A stretch of 64,000 nucleotides of DNA, taken from NCBI RefSeq assembly GCF_030553055.1, contig NZ_CP130713.1, positions 2,232,001 through 2,296,000 of the forward strand, in the 5' to 3' direction. Each line of letters starts with the position of its first letter. The first letter of the stretch is position 1. The notes under the pieces were generated by a model, which did no database searches, had not been told where the DNA came from, and was given only the letters and a program-made list of their open reading frames with translations. Position numbers and translations under genes: made by a program. This DNA is from Streptomyces sp. XD-27. Lineage in GTDB: Bacteria > Actinomycetota > Actinomycetes > Streptomycetales > Streptomycetaceae. This document shows positions 1-9,215 of this stretch, in pieces.

Positions 1-2141
1 CCGTGCTCCGCGGCGGGCGGGCCGGACGGGGTGAACCGGACCGCCTCGTACTCCCAGTCCGTGTATCCGAGGCCGTGCCCGAACCAGTAGGCGGGGGCGG
101 CGCCGGACCGCTCCCACGCCCGGTAGCCGATGAACACCCCTTCTTCATAGGGAAGTTGACCTGCGATGGGGACGACCCGCCGCACGGGCGCGTCCGCCAG
201 CCGCGCCGGCCAGGTGGTGGGCAGCCGGCCGCCCGGCTCCGCCGCCCCCAGCAGCACGTCCGCCAGCGCCCCGCCCGCCTCCTGGCCCGGGAACCAGCTC
301 AGCAGCACCGCGGCGACCTCCTCCCGCCACGGCATCTCCACCGGGGCACCGGAGTTGACCACCACGACCGTCCGCGGGTTGACGGCGGCCACCCGGGCGA
401 CCAGTTCGTCCTGCCGGCCCGGCAGCCGCAGATCGGCCCGGTCGAAGCCCTCGCTCTCCACGCGCTCGGTGGTGCCGACCACGACGACGACGGCGTCGGC
501 CGCCCGGGCCAGCGCGACCGCCTCGTCGATCAGCTCCTCCGGGTCCCGCTCGGGCTCCCGGTGCATCAGGCAGAAGCCGACGGCCTGGATCGGCGCGTCC
601 TCGATCGTCGGGACGACGCACGTCAGGCTGATCTCGACGGGCTGCCCGGCGGTCAGCTCGATCCGCCCGCGCGGCACGGGGCTGCCGAAGAACGACTCGA
701 AGGGGTCGCCCGGCTCGGGCGTCTGCCGCCCGTCGTACAGCACCTCGCCGCCGACCACGAGCCGAAAGCCGCCGAGTCCTCTGGTGCCGAAGGAGTGCAC
801 GCCGCCGACCCGCGGGGTGAAGGTGCCGGTGGTCTCGACGGTGTGCAGCTCCTCGAAGGTCACACCGCTCGGGAGGTCGCCGCCGAGCCAGCGCAGCTCG
901 CCGCTCGGCAGCCGCCGCTCGCCCAGCCGCCTGCCGTCCGCCGCGCGCACCACGGCCCGCAGCGTGAAGCCCCGGTCGGCGACGGAGAGTTCGCCGCTGG
1001 GATCGGCGCCGACGGCGTAGGTCAGGGTGGCGTCCGGGGGCAGCGCGGCGCGCAGCCCGTCCAGCGGCGCGACCACGCGCTCGGGGAAGACCTGGGCGGA
1101 GCCGCCGCCGAGGACCCGGGCGTCGCGGGCGGCGGCGCCGATCAGCGCGAGGTGCGGCGTGCGGGCGGGGTCCAGAGGCAGCGCGCCGCGCTCGTTCCGC
1201 AGCAGCACGAAGGAGCGCCGGGCGATCTCCTGGGCGAGGGCCTGGCCGTCGACGGCGAAGGGCAGGTCGGCGGGCGGGACCGCCGGTGGGGCGCCGACCA
1301 GCGCTCCGGCGCGGGCGGCCAGCCACAGCACCCGCCGCACCGCCGCGTCCACGTCCGCCTCGGCGACCCGTCCGTCCCGCACGGCGGCGGCGAGCGCCGG
1401 GCCGTAGACCGTGCGCGGGCCGGGCATGGCGATGTCCAGGCCGCCCAGCAGGGCGCGCACGGTGTCGCGGGCGGCCAGCCAGTCGGAGACGACGACGCCT
1501 TCGAAGCCCCATTCGCCCCGCAGCACCTCCTGCTGCAGGAAGCGGTGCTCGGTCATGGTGGCCCCGTTGACGGAGTTGTACGCCGCCATGACGCCCCACG
1601 GGCGGGCCTTCTTGACGATCGCCTCGAACGGCGCGAGGTACAGCTCACGCAGGGCACGCGGGCACACCGTGTTGTCCACGGTGAAGCGGTCGGTCTCCGC
1701 GTCGTTGGCGACGAAGTGCTTGACGGTCGCCCCCACTCCCCCCTCCTGCACTCCGGTGACATAGCCCGCGCCGATCTCGGCCGTCAGATACGGGTCCTCG
1801 CTGTACGCCTCGAAGTGCCGGCCGCCCAGCGGCGAGCGGTGCAGGTTCACCGTCGGCGCGAGCAGCATGTGGACGCCCTTGCGCCGGGCCTCCTGCGCGA
1901 GCAGGTGCCCCGCCCGGCGCGCCAGCTCCGGGTCCCAGGTGGCGGCCAGCGCGGTGGGGCTGGGGAGCGTGACCGAGGGATCGTCGGCGGTCCACCGCAC
2001 ACCGCGCACCCCAACCGGCCCGTCCGACATCACCACGGAGCCGAGCCCCGCCTCGGGCGCGCCGGGCAGCGACCACATGTCCTGCCCGGCGAGCAGCCGC
2101 GTCTTGGCGTCCAGGCCGAGCCGGCCCAGCGCCGCCTCCAC
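1..2141 (-). CDS. Glycoside hydrolase family 3 beta-glucosidase (C-terminus off the window)
   Basis: Hydrolyses terminal beta-glucosides or related sugars. About 713 residues are present; the gene runs off the left edge. The GTG start at 2141 is chosen because AAGGAG sits eight bases upstream. The N-terminal GH3 barrel contains a GVVVSDW motif whose Asp220 is the expected nucleophile, and KHFVAND-type and NLHRSPLGGR segments are typical of GH3. A PA14-like insert (around residues 430-480) lies in the second half, as in bacterial and yeast enzymes of this type. I checked the reading frame at several points and saw no shift. No signal peptide, so probably cytoplasmic. Divergent from a TetR gene, its plausible regulator. 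Exact sugar specificity cannot be read from sequence. Confidence 0.93.
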   Translation of the reverse strand, partial: MEAALGRLGLDAKTRLLAGQDMWSLPGAPEAGLGSVVMSDGPVGVRGVRWTADDPSVTLPSPTALAATWDPELARRAGHLLAQEARRKGVHMLLAPTVNLHRSPLGGRHFEAYSEDPYLTAEIGAGYVTGVQEGGVGATVKHFVANDAETDRFTVDNTVCPRALRELYLAPFEAIVKKARPWGVMAAYNSVNGATMTEHRFLQQEVLRGEWGFEGVVVSDWLAARDTVRALLGGLDIAMPGPRTVYGPALAAAVRDGRVAEADVDAAVRRVLWLAARAGALVGAPPAVPPADLPFAVDGQALAQEIARRSFVLLRNERGALPLDPARTPHLALIGAAARDARVLGGGSAQVFPERVVAPLDGLRAALPPDATLTYAVGADPSGELSVADRGFTLRAVVRAADGRRLGERRLPSGELRWLGGDLPSGVTFEELHTVETTGTFTPRVGGVHSFGTRGLGGFRLVVGGEVLYDGRQTPEPGDPFESFFGSPVPRGRIELTAGQPVEISLTCVVPTIEDAPIQAVGFCLMHREPERDPEELIDEAVALARAADAVVVVVGTTERVESEGFDRADLRLPGRQDELVARVAAVNPRTVVVVNSGAPVEMPWREEVAAVLLSWFPGQEAGGALADVLLGAAEPGGRLPTTWPARLADAPVRRVVPIAGQLPYEEGVFIGYRAWERSGAAPAYWFGHGLGYTDWEYEAVRFTPSGPPAAEH

Positions 2142-2251
2142 GACGTCGCTCCTTCTCGCCTCGTCCGCCTGGACCACAGCCGTACCTCCTCGTCGAAGCC
2201 CGCTGGGCGCCTTCCAGCCGCGGCCGGAGACCCCTCCATCCTGAACCGCCT

Positions 2252-2267
2252 TACCTGTACGCCGGTA
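2252..2267. promoter_or_regulatory. Putative TetR operator between the GH3 and TetR genes
   Basis: An imperfect inverted repeat, TACC-N8-GGTA, lies in the roughly 215-bp divergent intergenic region. A further TTACCT follows at 2276. Position between a catabolic gene and a TetR regulator fits an operator. Motif recognition by eye only. Confidence 0.35.
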
Positions 2268-2355
2268 GGCTTTGTTACCTCTACGTTATGAACGAATATC
2301 GTACGGTCAGGTCACGGGCGCAGCGGAAGCGCACGACCGGAAGGCGGGACCGGCG

Positions 2356-2943
2356 ATGACGAGGGCCACCGGCAGCAGACGCAGCGAGGCACGGCGTGCG
2401 GAGATCGTCCGCTCGGCCCTGGAAGTGATCGCGGAACGCGGCTATCGGGGCGCCACCCTGACGGCGGTCGCAGAACGCGTCGGCCTCACCCAGCAGGGCC
2501 TGCTGCACTACTTCCCCACCAAGGAGTCCCTGCTCATCGCCGTGCTCAAGGAACGCGACCAGTGGGACACCGGCTCCGCCGAGCGGAGCGAACCCTGGCC
2601 GCTGGACCTGCTGGCCGCGCTGGTCGACTACAACGCGATGCGGCCGGGCATCGTCCAGACCTTCTCGGCCCTGCTGGGCGAGAGCGTCACCGACGACCAC
2701 CCGGCCGGGGACTACTTCCGGCGCCGCTACGACGAGGTGCGCGCGGACATGGCGCAGACCCTGCGCGGCGAGTTCGGCGACCGCCTGCCGGGGGGCCTGA
2801 CCCCGCAGCAGGCGGCTCCGCTGCTGGTGGCGGTGATGGACGGGCTGCAGTACCAGTGGCTGCACGACCCGGAGGCGGTGGACATGCCGGAGCTGTTCCG
2901 CGCGTTCCTCGCCCTGCTGGCCGTGCGCCCCGCCGAGGAGTGA
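2356..2943 (+). CDS. TetR family transcriptional regulator
   Basis: A 195-residue one-component repressor-type protein. The N-terminal TetR helix-turn-helix is clear at residues 13-60 (EIVRSALEVIAERGYRGATL, then GLTQQGLLHYFPTKESL). The C-terminal ligand-binding half has a DDHPAGDYFRRRYDEVR segment and is of usual length. The ATG at 2356 is chosen because it directly precedes the conserved N-terminus; GGAAGG is about a dozen bases upstream. Divergent from the GH3 beta-glucosidase, so it probably controls that gene and itself, with a sugar or glycoside as ligand. The ligand is inference. Confidence 0.93.
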   Translation: MTRATGSRRSEARRAEIVRSALEVIAERGYRGATLTAVAERVGLTQQGLLHYFPTKESLLIAVLKERDQWDTGSAERSEPWPLDLLAALVDYNAMRPGIVQTFSALLGESVTDDHPAGDYFRRRYDEVRADMAQTLRGEFGDRLPGGLTPQQAAPLLVAVMDGLQYQWLHDPEAVDMPELFRAFLALLAVRPAEE

Positions 2944-2966
2944 CCGCGGGAGGCGCGCGGCAGGGG

Positions 2967-3446
2967 CTACGCGCCGGAGCCTGACACCATCTGGACGCTC
3001 TGCTGCTCGGCGGTGAGCACGTCCGGCAGCGGCAGGCCGGACTCCATGCTGAGGCGCAGGATCGTGGCCTTCACCCGGGCCTTCCCCGGGGCGTAACTCT
3101 CGCCCACGATCAGGGCCGCGTTGTCGGTGTTCGTCCATCGGTGCACCTTGCCGTCGCAGTCGGCGGCCGTACCGCCGATGCCGCGCTGCTGGTCCCCCTG
3201 CTCGAGGGTGGAGCTGATGAACGTGAGCCCGACCGCGCCGCCTTTGGTGCACCGGTAGGTGCCGGAGAGCCGGATGGAACCGTTCGGCCCGACATACCCG
3301 CGCGGGTCGATCGTCAGCTCGTAGCCCTGCTCCGGGGCGGGGGCGGCCGCACGGCCGGGGGCGGCGGCCGCCGGCAGCGGCGCGGCCGCGGCCAGCAGCG
3401 CGGCGCCGAGGACGGCCGGGGCGGCGCGACGGAATCGGATACGCAT
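2967..3446 (-). CDS. Secreted DUF6299-type protein
   Basis: A 159-residue secreted protein. The ATG at 3446 is preceded by TGGAGG at good spacing. Residues 1-35 form a Sec signal peptide (Arg-rich start, Ala/Leu core, AAAAPGRA cleavage region). The mature part contains DPRGYVGPNGSIRLSGTYRC and a second Cys in TAADCDGKVHRW, so one disulfide is likely. This pattern matches what I recall as DUF6299, a Streptomyces family of unknown function. Convergent with the TetR gene. Confidence 0.72.
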   Translation of the reverse strand: MRIRFRRAAPAVLGAALLAAAAPLPAAAAPGRAAAPAPEQGYELTIDPRGYVGPNGSIRLSGTYRCTKGGAVGLTFISSTLEQGDQQRGIGGTAADCDGKVHRWTNTDNAALIVGESYAPGKARVKATILRLSMESGLPLPDVLTAEQQSVQMVSGSGA

Positions 3447-3760
3447 GCGCGGACCTCCACGATCGCGGGAGAACGGAGTTCTTCGGCCCTGCATGCGTAC
3501 CTCGCCCGGGCGGCGCCGGCGGGGAGCGTCACCGGGACGTGGTGTGTCAGCGGGCGTACGGCGCATCCGGCGCGACAGGCGCCCGTACCGCGTATCCGTC
3601 CTCCTCGCCGACTCCTCGCGCTGGCTCCTCCTCGCCGGCTCCGTTCGCTGACTCCTCTCGCCGCCTTCTCTCGCCGCCGTCTCCGTAGCGCCGGACCGCC
3701 CCCGGGCGGAATACTGCGCTCTCGGTCCCCGACGTGATCATCCGACCGGAAGGATTCGGC
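3447..3760. other. Intergenic region, 314 bp, no gene seen
   Basis: Lies between the divergent DUF6299-type and pyroglutamyl-peptidase-like genes and must hold both promoters. It has Cys/Thr-rich imperfect repeats (CTCCTCGCCG-like, about 3598-3675). I see no convincing small gene or RNA. Confidence 0.5.
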
Positions 3761-5071
3761 ATGAGACCGATACGTGCCCGCCTCGGCGTGCTGGGCGCCG
3801 TGCTGCTCGCCGCCGCCCCCCTGTGCCTCGCCGCCCCGGCCGCTGCCGACCCCGGGCCCGGTAGCGCCGCCGGGCCGTCCACCACCGTGGAGGAGCCGCG
3901 GCTCACGGTGGAGGAGTTGCGGCTCACCCAGCCCGTCCCCCAGGAGATCCTGCGGCGTGGCGGCTTCGACGGCGTGGCGGCCGAGTTCGCCGAGGCACTG
4001 GCGGGCGTGCGGTGCGCCGCGCAGGCCGAGCGGGTGGTGGCGCGGCACGGCGGGCGGCTGTGGCGGCGGGCCGTGGAGCGGGCCCAGGGGCGCGGTCCGG
4101 CCGGCGGCGACCTCAGCCGCGACGACGACCGCCCGCTGTACTGGGCGCGGTTGGGCATGACCCGCGCCCTGCGCGAGTGGCGGCCGGCGTTTCCGCTCGA
4201 CGACGGCCGACGCGCCGCGCTGCTCGCCGCGCTGGAGCGCTCCTCGCGCGGTCAGGACTCGATCGAGCTGCCCGCGGGCCGGCACATCCGGCGCGTCGTG
4301 GTGACCGGTTTCGATCCGTTCCAGCTCGACGCGGACGTGCGCCGGAGCAATCCGTCGGGCGCGGCCGCGCTCGCGTTGGACGGCACCACGATCCGTACGG
4401 CGGCGGGCCTGGCGCGGATCGAGACCGTGGTCTTTCCGGTGCGCTGGGCGGACTTCGCGGACGGCACGGTGGAACGCACGCTGCTGCCGCACTTCCGGTC
4501 CGGGCCGCGCCGTGCCGACCTGTTCATGACGGTGAGCCAGGGACGGCCGGGGCGGTTCGACGTCGAGCGCACCAACGGCGCCTGGCGCGGAGGCTACCCG
4601 GACAACCTCAAGGTCTCCCGGACGGGGACCGTCCCGGTGCCCGCCGGGGTGCCCACGCCCGCCGAGCAGCCGCAGTGGACGGTCACCACGCTGCCGTACG
4701 AGCGGATCACCGCCGCGCCGACGGGACCGTTCCCGGTGTACGACAACACCGCCGTCACCGAGATCCCGGCGGGCGGGACCGAGCCGGTGGACCGGCCCGA
4801 CGGACCCACGCCGGGCTCCACCGCCCGGGCGGGCGGCGGCGGCGACTACCTGTCCAACGAGATCGCCTACCGGGCCACGCTGCTGCGCGACGCGGTCGGG
4901 CTGCGCGCGCCGGGCGGCCACCTGCACACGCCGGTGCTGCGGTTCGGCGAGGGCAACACCGACCCGGCGCACGGCCAGGTCACCGATCCGGACTTCGTAC
5001 GCGACCGGCAGGCCATCACCACGCAGGTGCGGTCCGTGCTGTCAGTGGCGGCGGACACCCTGGACCCCTGA
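3761..5071 (+). CDS. Secreted pyroglutamyl-peptidase-I-like protein with Cys to Ser at the nucleophile
   Basis: A 436-residue protein with a Sec signal peptide (residues 1-30). The ATG at 3761 follows GGAAGGATTCGGC. The C-terminal part resembles peptidase family C15: VVVTGFDPF matches the N-terminal strand, GRPGRFDVER contains Glu269 at the family's Glu position, and HLHTP supplies His389. The catalytic Cys is expected 24 residues before the His; at exactly that spacing the protein has Ser365 in DYLSNEIAY. Longer than classical Pcp (about 215 residues), with an N-terminal extension and an insert between the Glu and Ser sites. It may be inactive, a Ser hydrolase, or a binding protein. Confidence 0.75.
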   Translation: MRPIRARLGVLGAVLLAAAPLCLAAPAAADPGPGSAAGPSTTVEEPRLTVEELRLTQPVPQEILRRGGFDGVAAEFAEALAGVRCAAQAERVVARHGGRLWRRAVERAQGRGPAGGDLSRDDDRPLYWARLGMTRALREWRPAFPLDDGRRAALLAALERSSRGQDSIELPAGRHIRRVVVTGFDPFQLDADVRRSNPSGAAALALDGTTIRTAAGLARIETVVFPVRWADFADGTVERTLLPHFRSGPRRADLFMTVSQGRPGRFDVERTNGAWRGGYPDNLKVSRTGTVPVPAGVPTPAEQPQWTVTTLPYERITAAPTGPFPVYDNTAVTEIPAGGTEPVDRPDGPTPGSTARAGGGGDYLSNEIAYRATLLRDAVGLRAPGGHLHTPVLRFGEGNTDPAHGQVTDPDFVRDRQAITTQVRSVLSVAADTLDP

Positions 5072-5098
5072 TCGTCTCTAACGGCGCAACGCACTCCC

Positions 5099-5941
5099 CT
5101 ACCGTGCGACATCGAGGCCGACGCGGCACGGGCGGCCCGCCGCGGCGGCCGCGTCGCCCGAGTCGTCCACGACCTCTGCGTCCGCGCCCTCCGTGTCCTC
5201 TGTGTCCTCGCCCATCAGGTCGCGGACCAGCAGCGTCGCGCCCGCCACGGCGCCCGGCATGAGGAACACCGCGACCAGCGGGATCAGGAACAGCAGCGCC
5301 AGCGGCACGCCGAAGCCGAGGGTCAGCGCCCTGCGGCCGCGCAGCAACCGCAGCCGCTCCTTGAGCGCCACCCGGCGCCGGGCGAGCGCGACCGCGGCGA
5401 GTTCCTCGGCGAGGAAGAACCCGGAGACACAGAAGCCGACGGCGGGGATGACGGTCTGGCCGATGAGGGGGGCGAAGCCCAGTGCGAAGAGCAGGACGCT
5501 CCAGCACGCGACGCGGACGACGACGGCGATGCTCTCCCTGGCCGAGATCAGCAGCTCACGCCAGAGCGGCAGTCCGGACTCGGGAGCGCTCCCGGCCACG
5601 GAGATGTCGACCTGTTCGGAGAGCGACTCGTAGAAGGGCTGGCCGACCAGGAGGGTGACGGCGGTGAAGGTGATCAGCGCAAGCGTCAGGCCGCTGCCGA
5701 AGAGCAGCACGGCGAGCGCGCCGCGGAAGATCCCGAGCCAGGGAGAGCTCCAGTCGTCGGCGAAGGGGGTGGCCCAGGCGACGATGTCGTCGCTCCAGAA
5801 GAACAGCGCGACGAGCGCCGCGACGTAGCCGACGAGGGTGATGAGGGCGGGAATCATCCCGAACCCCCACCACCGGCCGTGCCGGGCGACCCAGCGCTGC
5901 CCCTTGATCAGATAGCCGAACCCGGCGGCGAGATCACGCAT
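5099..5941 (-). CDS. EI24 domain membrane protein (CysZ-like)
   Basis: A 280-residue integral membrane protein. It has roughly five hydrophobic segments (residues about 30-50, 75-100, 140-165, 165-185 and 210-235) and the EI24/CysZ-type start, FGYLIKGQRWVARHGRWWGF. CysZ members import sulfate, but many actinobacterial EI24 proteins are uncharacterised, so the substrate is open. The C-terminus is acidic (GEDTEDTEGADAEVVDD), then Ala-rich. Stands alone and is convergent with the preceding gene. Confidence 0.82.
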   Translation of the reverse strand: MRDLAAGFGYLIKGQRWVARHGRWWGFGMIPALITLVGYVAALVALFFWSDDIVAWATPFADDWSSPWLGIFRGALAVLLFGSGLTLALITFTAVTLLVGQPFYESLSEQVDISVAGSAPESGLPLWRELLISARESIAVVVRVACWSVLLFALGFAPLIGQTVIPAVGFCVSGFFLAEELAAVALARRRVALKERLRLLRGRRALTLGFGVPLALLFLIPLVAVFLMPGAVAGATLLVRDLMGEDTEDTEGADAEVVDDSGDAAAAAGRPCRVGLDVAR

Positions 5942-5985
5942 GGGCCGGAGCCTAGCGAGTCCGCGCCGGGCGGCTGCGCCCGGTG

Positions 5986-7005
5986 TCAGTCGCCGAAGCC
6001 GACGACCATCTTTCCGGTGTTCTCGCCGCGCAGCATGCCGAGGAAGGCGTCCACGCCGTGCTCGATGCCCTTGACGACGGTCTCGCGGTAGTGCAGCTTG
6101 CCCTCGCGGATCCAGCCGCCGACCTCCTCGACGAACCGCGGCTGGAGCGCGTTGTGGTCGGTGACGAGCATGCCCTGGATCCGCAGCCGCTTGCCGATGA
6201 CGAGCGCGAGGTTGCGCGGGGCGGCGGGCGGCTCGGTGACGTTGTACTGGGCGATCATGCCGCAGACGGTGACGCGGCCGCCCACGTTGAGGCGGTCGAT
6301 GGCGGCCTCCAGGTGCTCACCGCCGACGTTGTCGAAGTAGACGTCGATGCCGTCGGGGGCGGCCTCCTTGAGCTGGTCGGTGACCGGCCCGTCCTTGTAG
6401 TTGAACGCCGCGTCGAAGCCGTACTCCTCGACCAGGAGCCGGACCTTTTCGTCCGAGCCCGCGCTGCCGATGACCCGCGAGGCGCCCTTGAGCTTGGCGA
6501 TCTGGCCGACCTGGCTGCCGACCGCGCCGGCCGCTCCGGAGACGAACACCGCGTCGCCTTCCTTGAAGGAGGCGACCTCCAGCAGTCCGGCGTAGGCGGT
6601 CAGGCCCGTCATTCCGAGCACGCCGAGATACGCGGAGAGAGGGGCGGCCGCCGGGTCGACCTTGACGGCGTGCCGGGCCTCCACGGTGGCGTACTCGCGC
6701 CAGCCGAGGCCGTGCAGCACGTGGTCGCCCACCGCGATGCCGTCCGCCTCGGAGGCGACGACCTCGCCGACCGCGCCGCCGTCCATGGGCTGGTCGAGCT
6801 GGAACGGAGGTATGTAGGACTTCACGTCGTTCATGCGGCCGCGCATGTAGGGGTCGACCGACATGAAGAGGTTGCGGACCAGGATCTGACCCGGGCCGGG
6901 GGCCGCCACGGCCTCCTCACGCAGGGCGAAGTCCTCCGGCTTCGGCCAGCCCTGGGGGCGTGCGGTGAGGTGCCAGGCGCGGCTGGTGGCGGGGGTGACG
7001 GACAT
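5986..7005 (-). CDS. NADP-dependent medium-chain oxidoreductase (2-alkenal / 15-oxoprostaglandin reductase type)
   Basis: A 339-residue zinc-independent MDR enzyme, expected to reduce alpha,beta-unsaturated ketones or aldehydes with NADPH. The ATG at 7005 follows TGGAGG. N-terminal catalytic domain with DPYMRGRM and GEVVAS; Rossmann domain with VSGAAGAVGSQVGQIAKL near residue 155. The C-terminus carries the GKMVVGFGD ending common in the prostaglandin-reductase subfamily. Divergent from a MarR regulator with a palindromic element between them, suggesting induction by an electrophile or phenolic compound (inference). Confidence 0.92.
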   Translation of the reverse strand: MSVTPATSRAWHLTARPQGWPKPEDFALREEAVAAPGPGQILVRNLFMSVDPYMRGRMNDVKSYIPPFQLDQPMDGGAVGEVVASEADGIAVGDHVLHGLGWREYATVEARHAVKVDPAAAPLSAYLGVLGMTGLTAYAGLLEVASFKEGDAVFVSGAAGAVGSQVGQIAKLKGASRVIGSAGSDEKVRLLVEEYGFDAAFNYKDGPVTDQLKEAAPDGIDVYFDNVGGEHLEAAIDRLNVGGRVTVCGMIAQYNVTEPPAAPRNLALVIGKRLRIQGMLVTDHNALQPRFVEEVGGWIREGKLHYRETVVKGIEHGVDAFLGMLRGENTGKMVVGFGD

Positions 7006-7032
7006 GACGGGTGCCTCCAAAAGCTTCATGAG

Positions 7033-7062
7033 ATGAAACAATCATGCGCACCGATATTTCAT
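7033..7062. promoter_or_regulatory. Putative MarR operator
   Basis: ATGAAA at 7033-7038 and its reverse complement TTTCAT at 7057-7062 form an inverted repeat in the short intergenic region between the oxidoreductase and MarR genes. This is the most AT-rich stretch nearby. The 18-bp spacer is long for one MarR dimer site. Confidence 0.35.
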
Positions 7063-7092
7063 GTTGTCAAGCAAATGGGTAGAGTGGTGGCC

Positions 7093-7533
7093 ATGACGCC
7101 GCGCACCGATCCACTGACCCAAGAGGTCGTCGAACTCATCGGCGCCGTCGTGGCGCGCTACTACGAGGAGTACGAGGCGGCCGCCGCCGAGCACGCGCTG
7201 ACCGGCGCCCAGGCCCGGGTGCTGGGGCTGCTGGCCCGCGAGCCCATGCCGATGCGCAGGATCGCGCAGACGCTGAAGTGCGAGCCGTCCAACATCACCG
7301 GGATCGTCGACCGGCTGGCGTCACGCGGGCTCGTGGAACGGCGCCCCGACCCGGCCGACCGCCGGGTGAAGCTCGCCGCCGCGACGGACGCGGGGCAGGA
7401 GACCGCGGCGCGGCTGCGCGGGTCGCTGGGCTTCGCACGGGAGCCGCTGGCCGCGCTGTCGGAGGCGGAGCGCACCATGCTGCGCGACCTGCTCCAGCGG
7501 ATGCTGGGCGGCAGCGCACCGGCGACGGGCTGA
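7093..7533 (+). CDS. MarR family transcriptional regulator
   Basis: A 146-residue winged-helix regulator. The MarR core runs from LTGAQARVLGLL through MPMRRIAQTLKCEPSNITGI (recognition helix) to the wing, ERRPDPADRRVKLAAATDAG. ATG at 7093 chosen because the conserved N-terminal helix begins right after it; GTG codons just upstream are possible. Divergent from the oxidoreductase, which it probably represses. One Cys lies in the recognition region, so redox or electrophile sensing is possible but unproven. Confidence 0.92.
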   Translation: MTPRTDPLTQEVVELIGAVVARYYEEYEAAAAEHALTGAQARVLGLLAREPMPMRRIAQTLKCEPSNITGIVDRLASRGLVERRPDPADRRVKLAAATDAGQETAARLRGSLGFAREPLAALSEAERTMLRDLLQRMLGGSAPATG

Positions 7534-7641
7534 CCGGGGCTCCGCCTCCCGGCCCCCGGTCCGTAGCCGGACTCCGATCCGTTTCCCGACTCCGGCCCGC
7601 CCGGAGCTCCCCGGCTCGGGTACGGGACGGTCACGGGGCCG

Positions 7642-8409
7642 TCAGGTGCACCACCACAGGAACCGGTTGCAGGTCGGCTCGGGTATGGGCTGCTGCGTGG
7701 GCGGATCGGTGGGTTTCGGGTCCGGGTCCGGGTCCGGGGACGACGGCCCGCCGCTGGAGGACCCGCCGCCGGGGACCTGGGCGGTGGGCGAGGGTGCCCC
7801 GCCGCCGGAGGAGGTCGCGCCCGGCTCCGGCGCGCCGCCCGCCTCCCGGTCCTCGTCCTTCTGGCCGTCGCCGTCCTTGTCCCGCTTCTCGCCGTCCCGC
7901 TCGTCCTTTGTGCCGTCCCCGTCCGAGTCGGCGGTCCGGCGTTCGGAATCCCGGCCCGCGCCGGTCGACGGGCCCGCGCCGGGCGCTTCACTCGCGGGTG
8001 TGCCGTCGCCGTCGGCCGTGCCGGGGCTGCGGTCCGCGATCGGCTGCTGGGTGCGCGGCCGCGGCTCCTCGGGCTGGAAGATGCCGCCCTCGGTGGCCAG
8101 CTCCGCGACGAACAGCGCGGCGAGCACCGGCCCCAGGGCCCCGGCGACGATCGCCACCCTGCGGCCGCGGCCGCGCCGCGCCCTGCGCGCCCGGCCGGTG
8201 GGACGGCGCGGCTTCCGGCGGGACGTCTCGCTCCGGGCGGCGGCGCGCCGCGACGCACGCGTACCGCCCTCGCCGGGCGACGACGGCTCGGCGACGGCGG
8301 CCGTGCCGGACTCGGGCGAGGAGGACGGGAGTTCTTCGGCGGGGGTCCCGCATCCCGGGCAGGAGAGCGCGCCGTTGAGATACCGACGGCACGGAGGGCA
8401 GTAATCCAT
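7642..8409 (-). CDS. SCO2400-type zinc-ribbon membrane protein
   Basis: A 255-residue protein. Residues 1-21 form a zinc ribbon (CPPC near residue 4 and CPGC near residue 18). A basic segment (residues 60-85) precedes one transmembrane helix (VAIVAGALGPVLAALFVAEL). The rest is a low-complexity Asp/Gly/Ser/Pro-rich tail (DSDGDGTKDERDGEKRDKDG), probably extracytoplasmic, ending in TCNRFLWWCT. This architecture matches the actinobacterial SCO2400 family of unknown function. Low-complexity coding sequence also occurs on the opposite strand but has no domain. Confidence 0.7.
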   Translation of the reverse strand: MDYCPPCRRYLNGALSCPGCGTPAEELPSSSPESGTAAVAEPSSPGEGGTRASRRAAARSETSRRKPRRPTGRARRARRGRGRRVAIVAGALGPVLAALFVAELATEGGIFQPEEPRPRTQQPIADRSPGTADGDGTPASEAPGAGPSTGAGRDSERRTADSDGDGTKDERDGEKRDKDGDGQKDEDREAGGAPEPGATSSGGGAPSPTAQVPGGGSSSGGPSSPDPDPDPKPTDPPTQQPIPEPTCNRFLWWCT

Positions 8410-8603
8410 TTCGCGGGGCAGATTATGTGACCCGCACGTAGTCGAGATACCGCCTGCTGTGAGGATCGTGTGCAGAACCTGCGCCCGCGGCCGCCCGGCC
8501 CTCCCGGCCGTGCCGATCGATGTGCGGCTCCTCCCAAGGGCTGCGGCCCGGACCCCGGCCAGAGCGGCGCGATCACCGGTCCCTGGGGCGGCACGATGGG
8601 GGC

Positions 8604-9215
8604 ATGAGTTCCGCGCACGAGGCGTCCGACGCCTTCCCGAGCCCCTTCCCGTTCATCCTCGTCCTGCTGCGCCGGATGGCGGACCACCACCCCGGGCTGG
8701 TCGAGGACGCGCTGCGCGAACTGGGATTCAGCCGCGCCCAGATGCGCGAGGCCAACAAGCGCTGGCAGGCCATGCAGCGCTCGCCCCGGCGGCGCGCCGC
8801 GGCCGCCCGCTACCGTTCGGTACTCGGGCCGCCGGAGACGGTGACCACCCACCGCGTCGGGGATCTGAACTGCGAGGCGCTGAGCTGGCCGGTGCCGCTC
8901 TGGCCGGATCTGCGGTTCGAGGTGCTGGTGGCGCCGGGCGGCGCCGTATGGCACGAATGGCTGGTCCGCGCCCCGGGCGCCGCCGGGCCGGTGCTCCGTA
9001 CGGCGGCGGATCTCACGCCCTGGTCGTGCACCGTGGACGAGGTGGCGCGGGCCTTCGCGCCGGTGCGGCCGTTGGAGGGCACCGCGCCCACGCGGTGGCG
9101 GCTCGCCTTCACCGCGCCCGACGGCGACGCCGAACCCCCGGGCCTCCCGCGCGTCGCGGAGTTCACCTGGGGGCTCTTGCAGCGGGTGGAGACCGTCAGG
9201 CCAGCTTCGCGGTGA
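8604..9215 (+). CDS. Hypothetical protein
   Basis: A 203-residue soluble protein of unrecognised family. The ATG at 8604 follows a GGGGG run. The N-terminal third is basic and helical (MREANKRWQAMQRSPRRRAA); the rest looks beta-rich with WPVPLWPDLRFEVLVAPGG and GAVWHEWLVRAPG. Its 3' end overlaps the convergent osmC gene by 20 bp. Codon use matches its neighbours. Confidence 0.65.
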   Translation: MSSAHEASDAFPSPFPFILVLLRRMADHHPGLVEDALRELGFSRAQMREANKRWQAMQRSPRRRAAAARYRSVLGPPETVTTHRVGDLNCEALSWPVPLWPDLRFEVLVAPGGAVWHEWLVRAPGAAGPVLRTAADLTPWSCTVDEVARAFAPVRPLEGTAPTRWRLAFTAPDGDAEPPGLPRVAEFTWGLLQRVETVRPASR

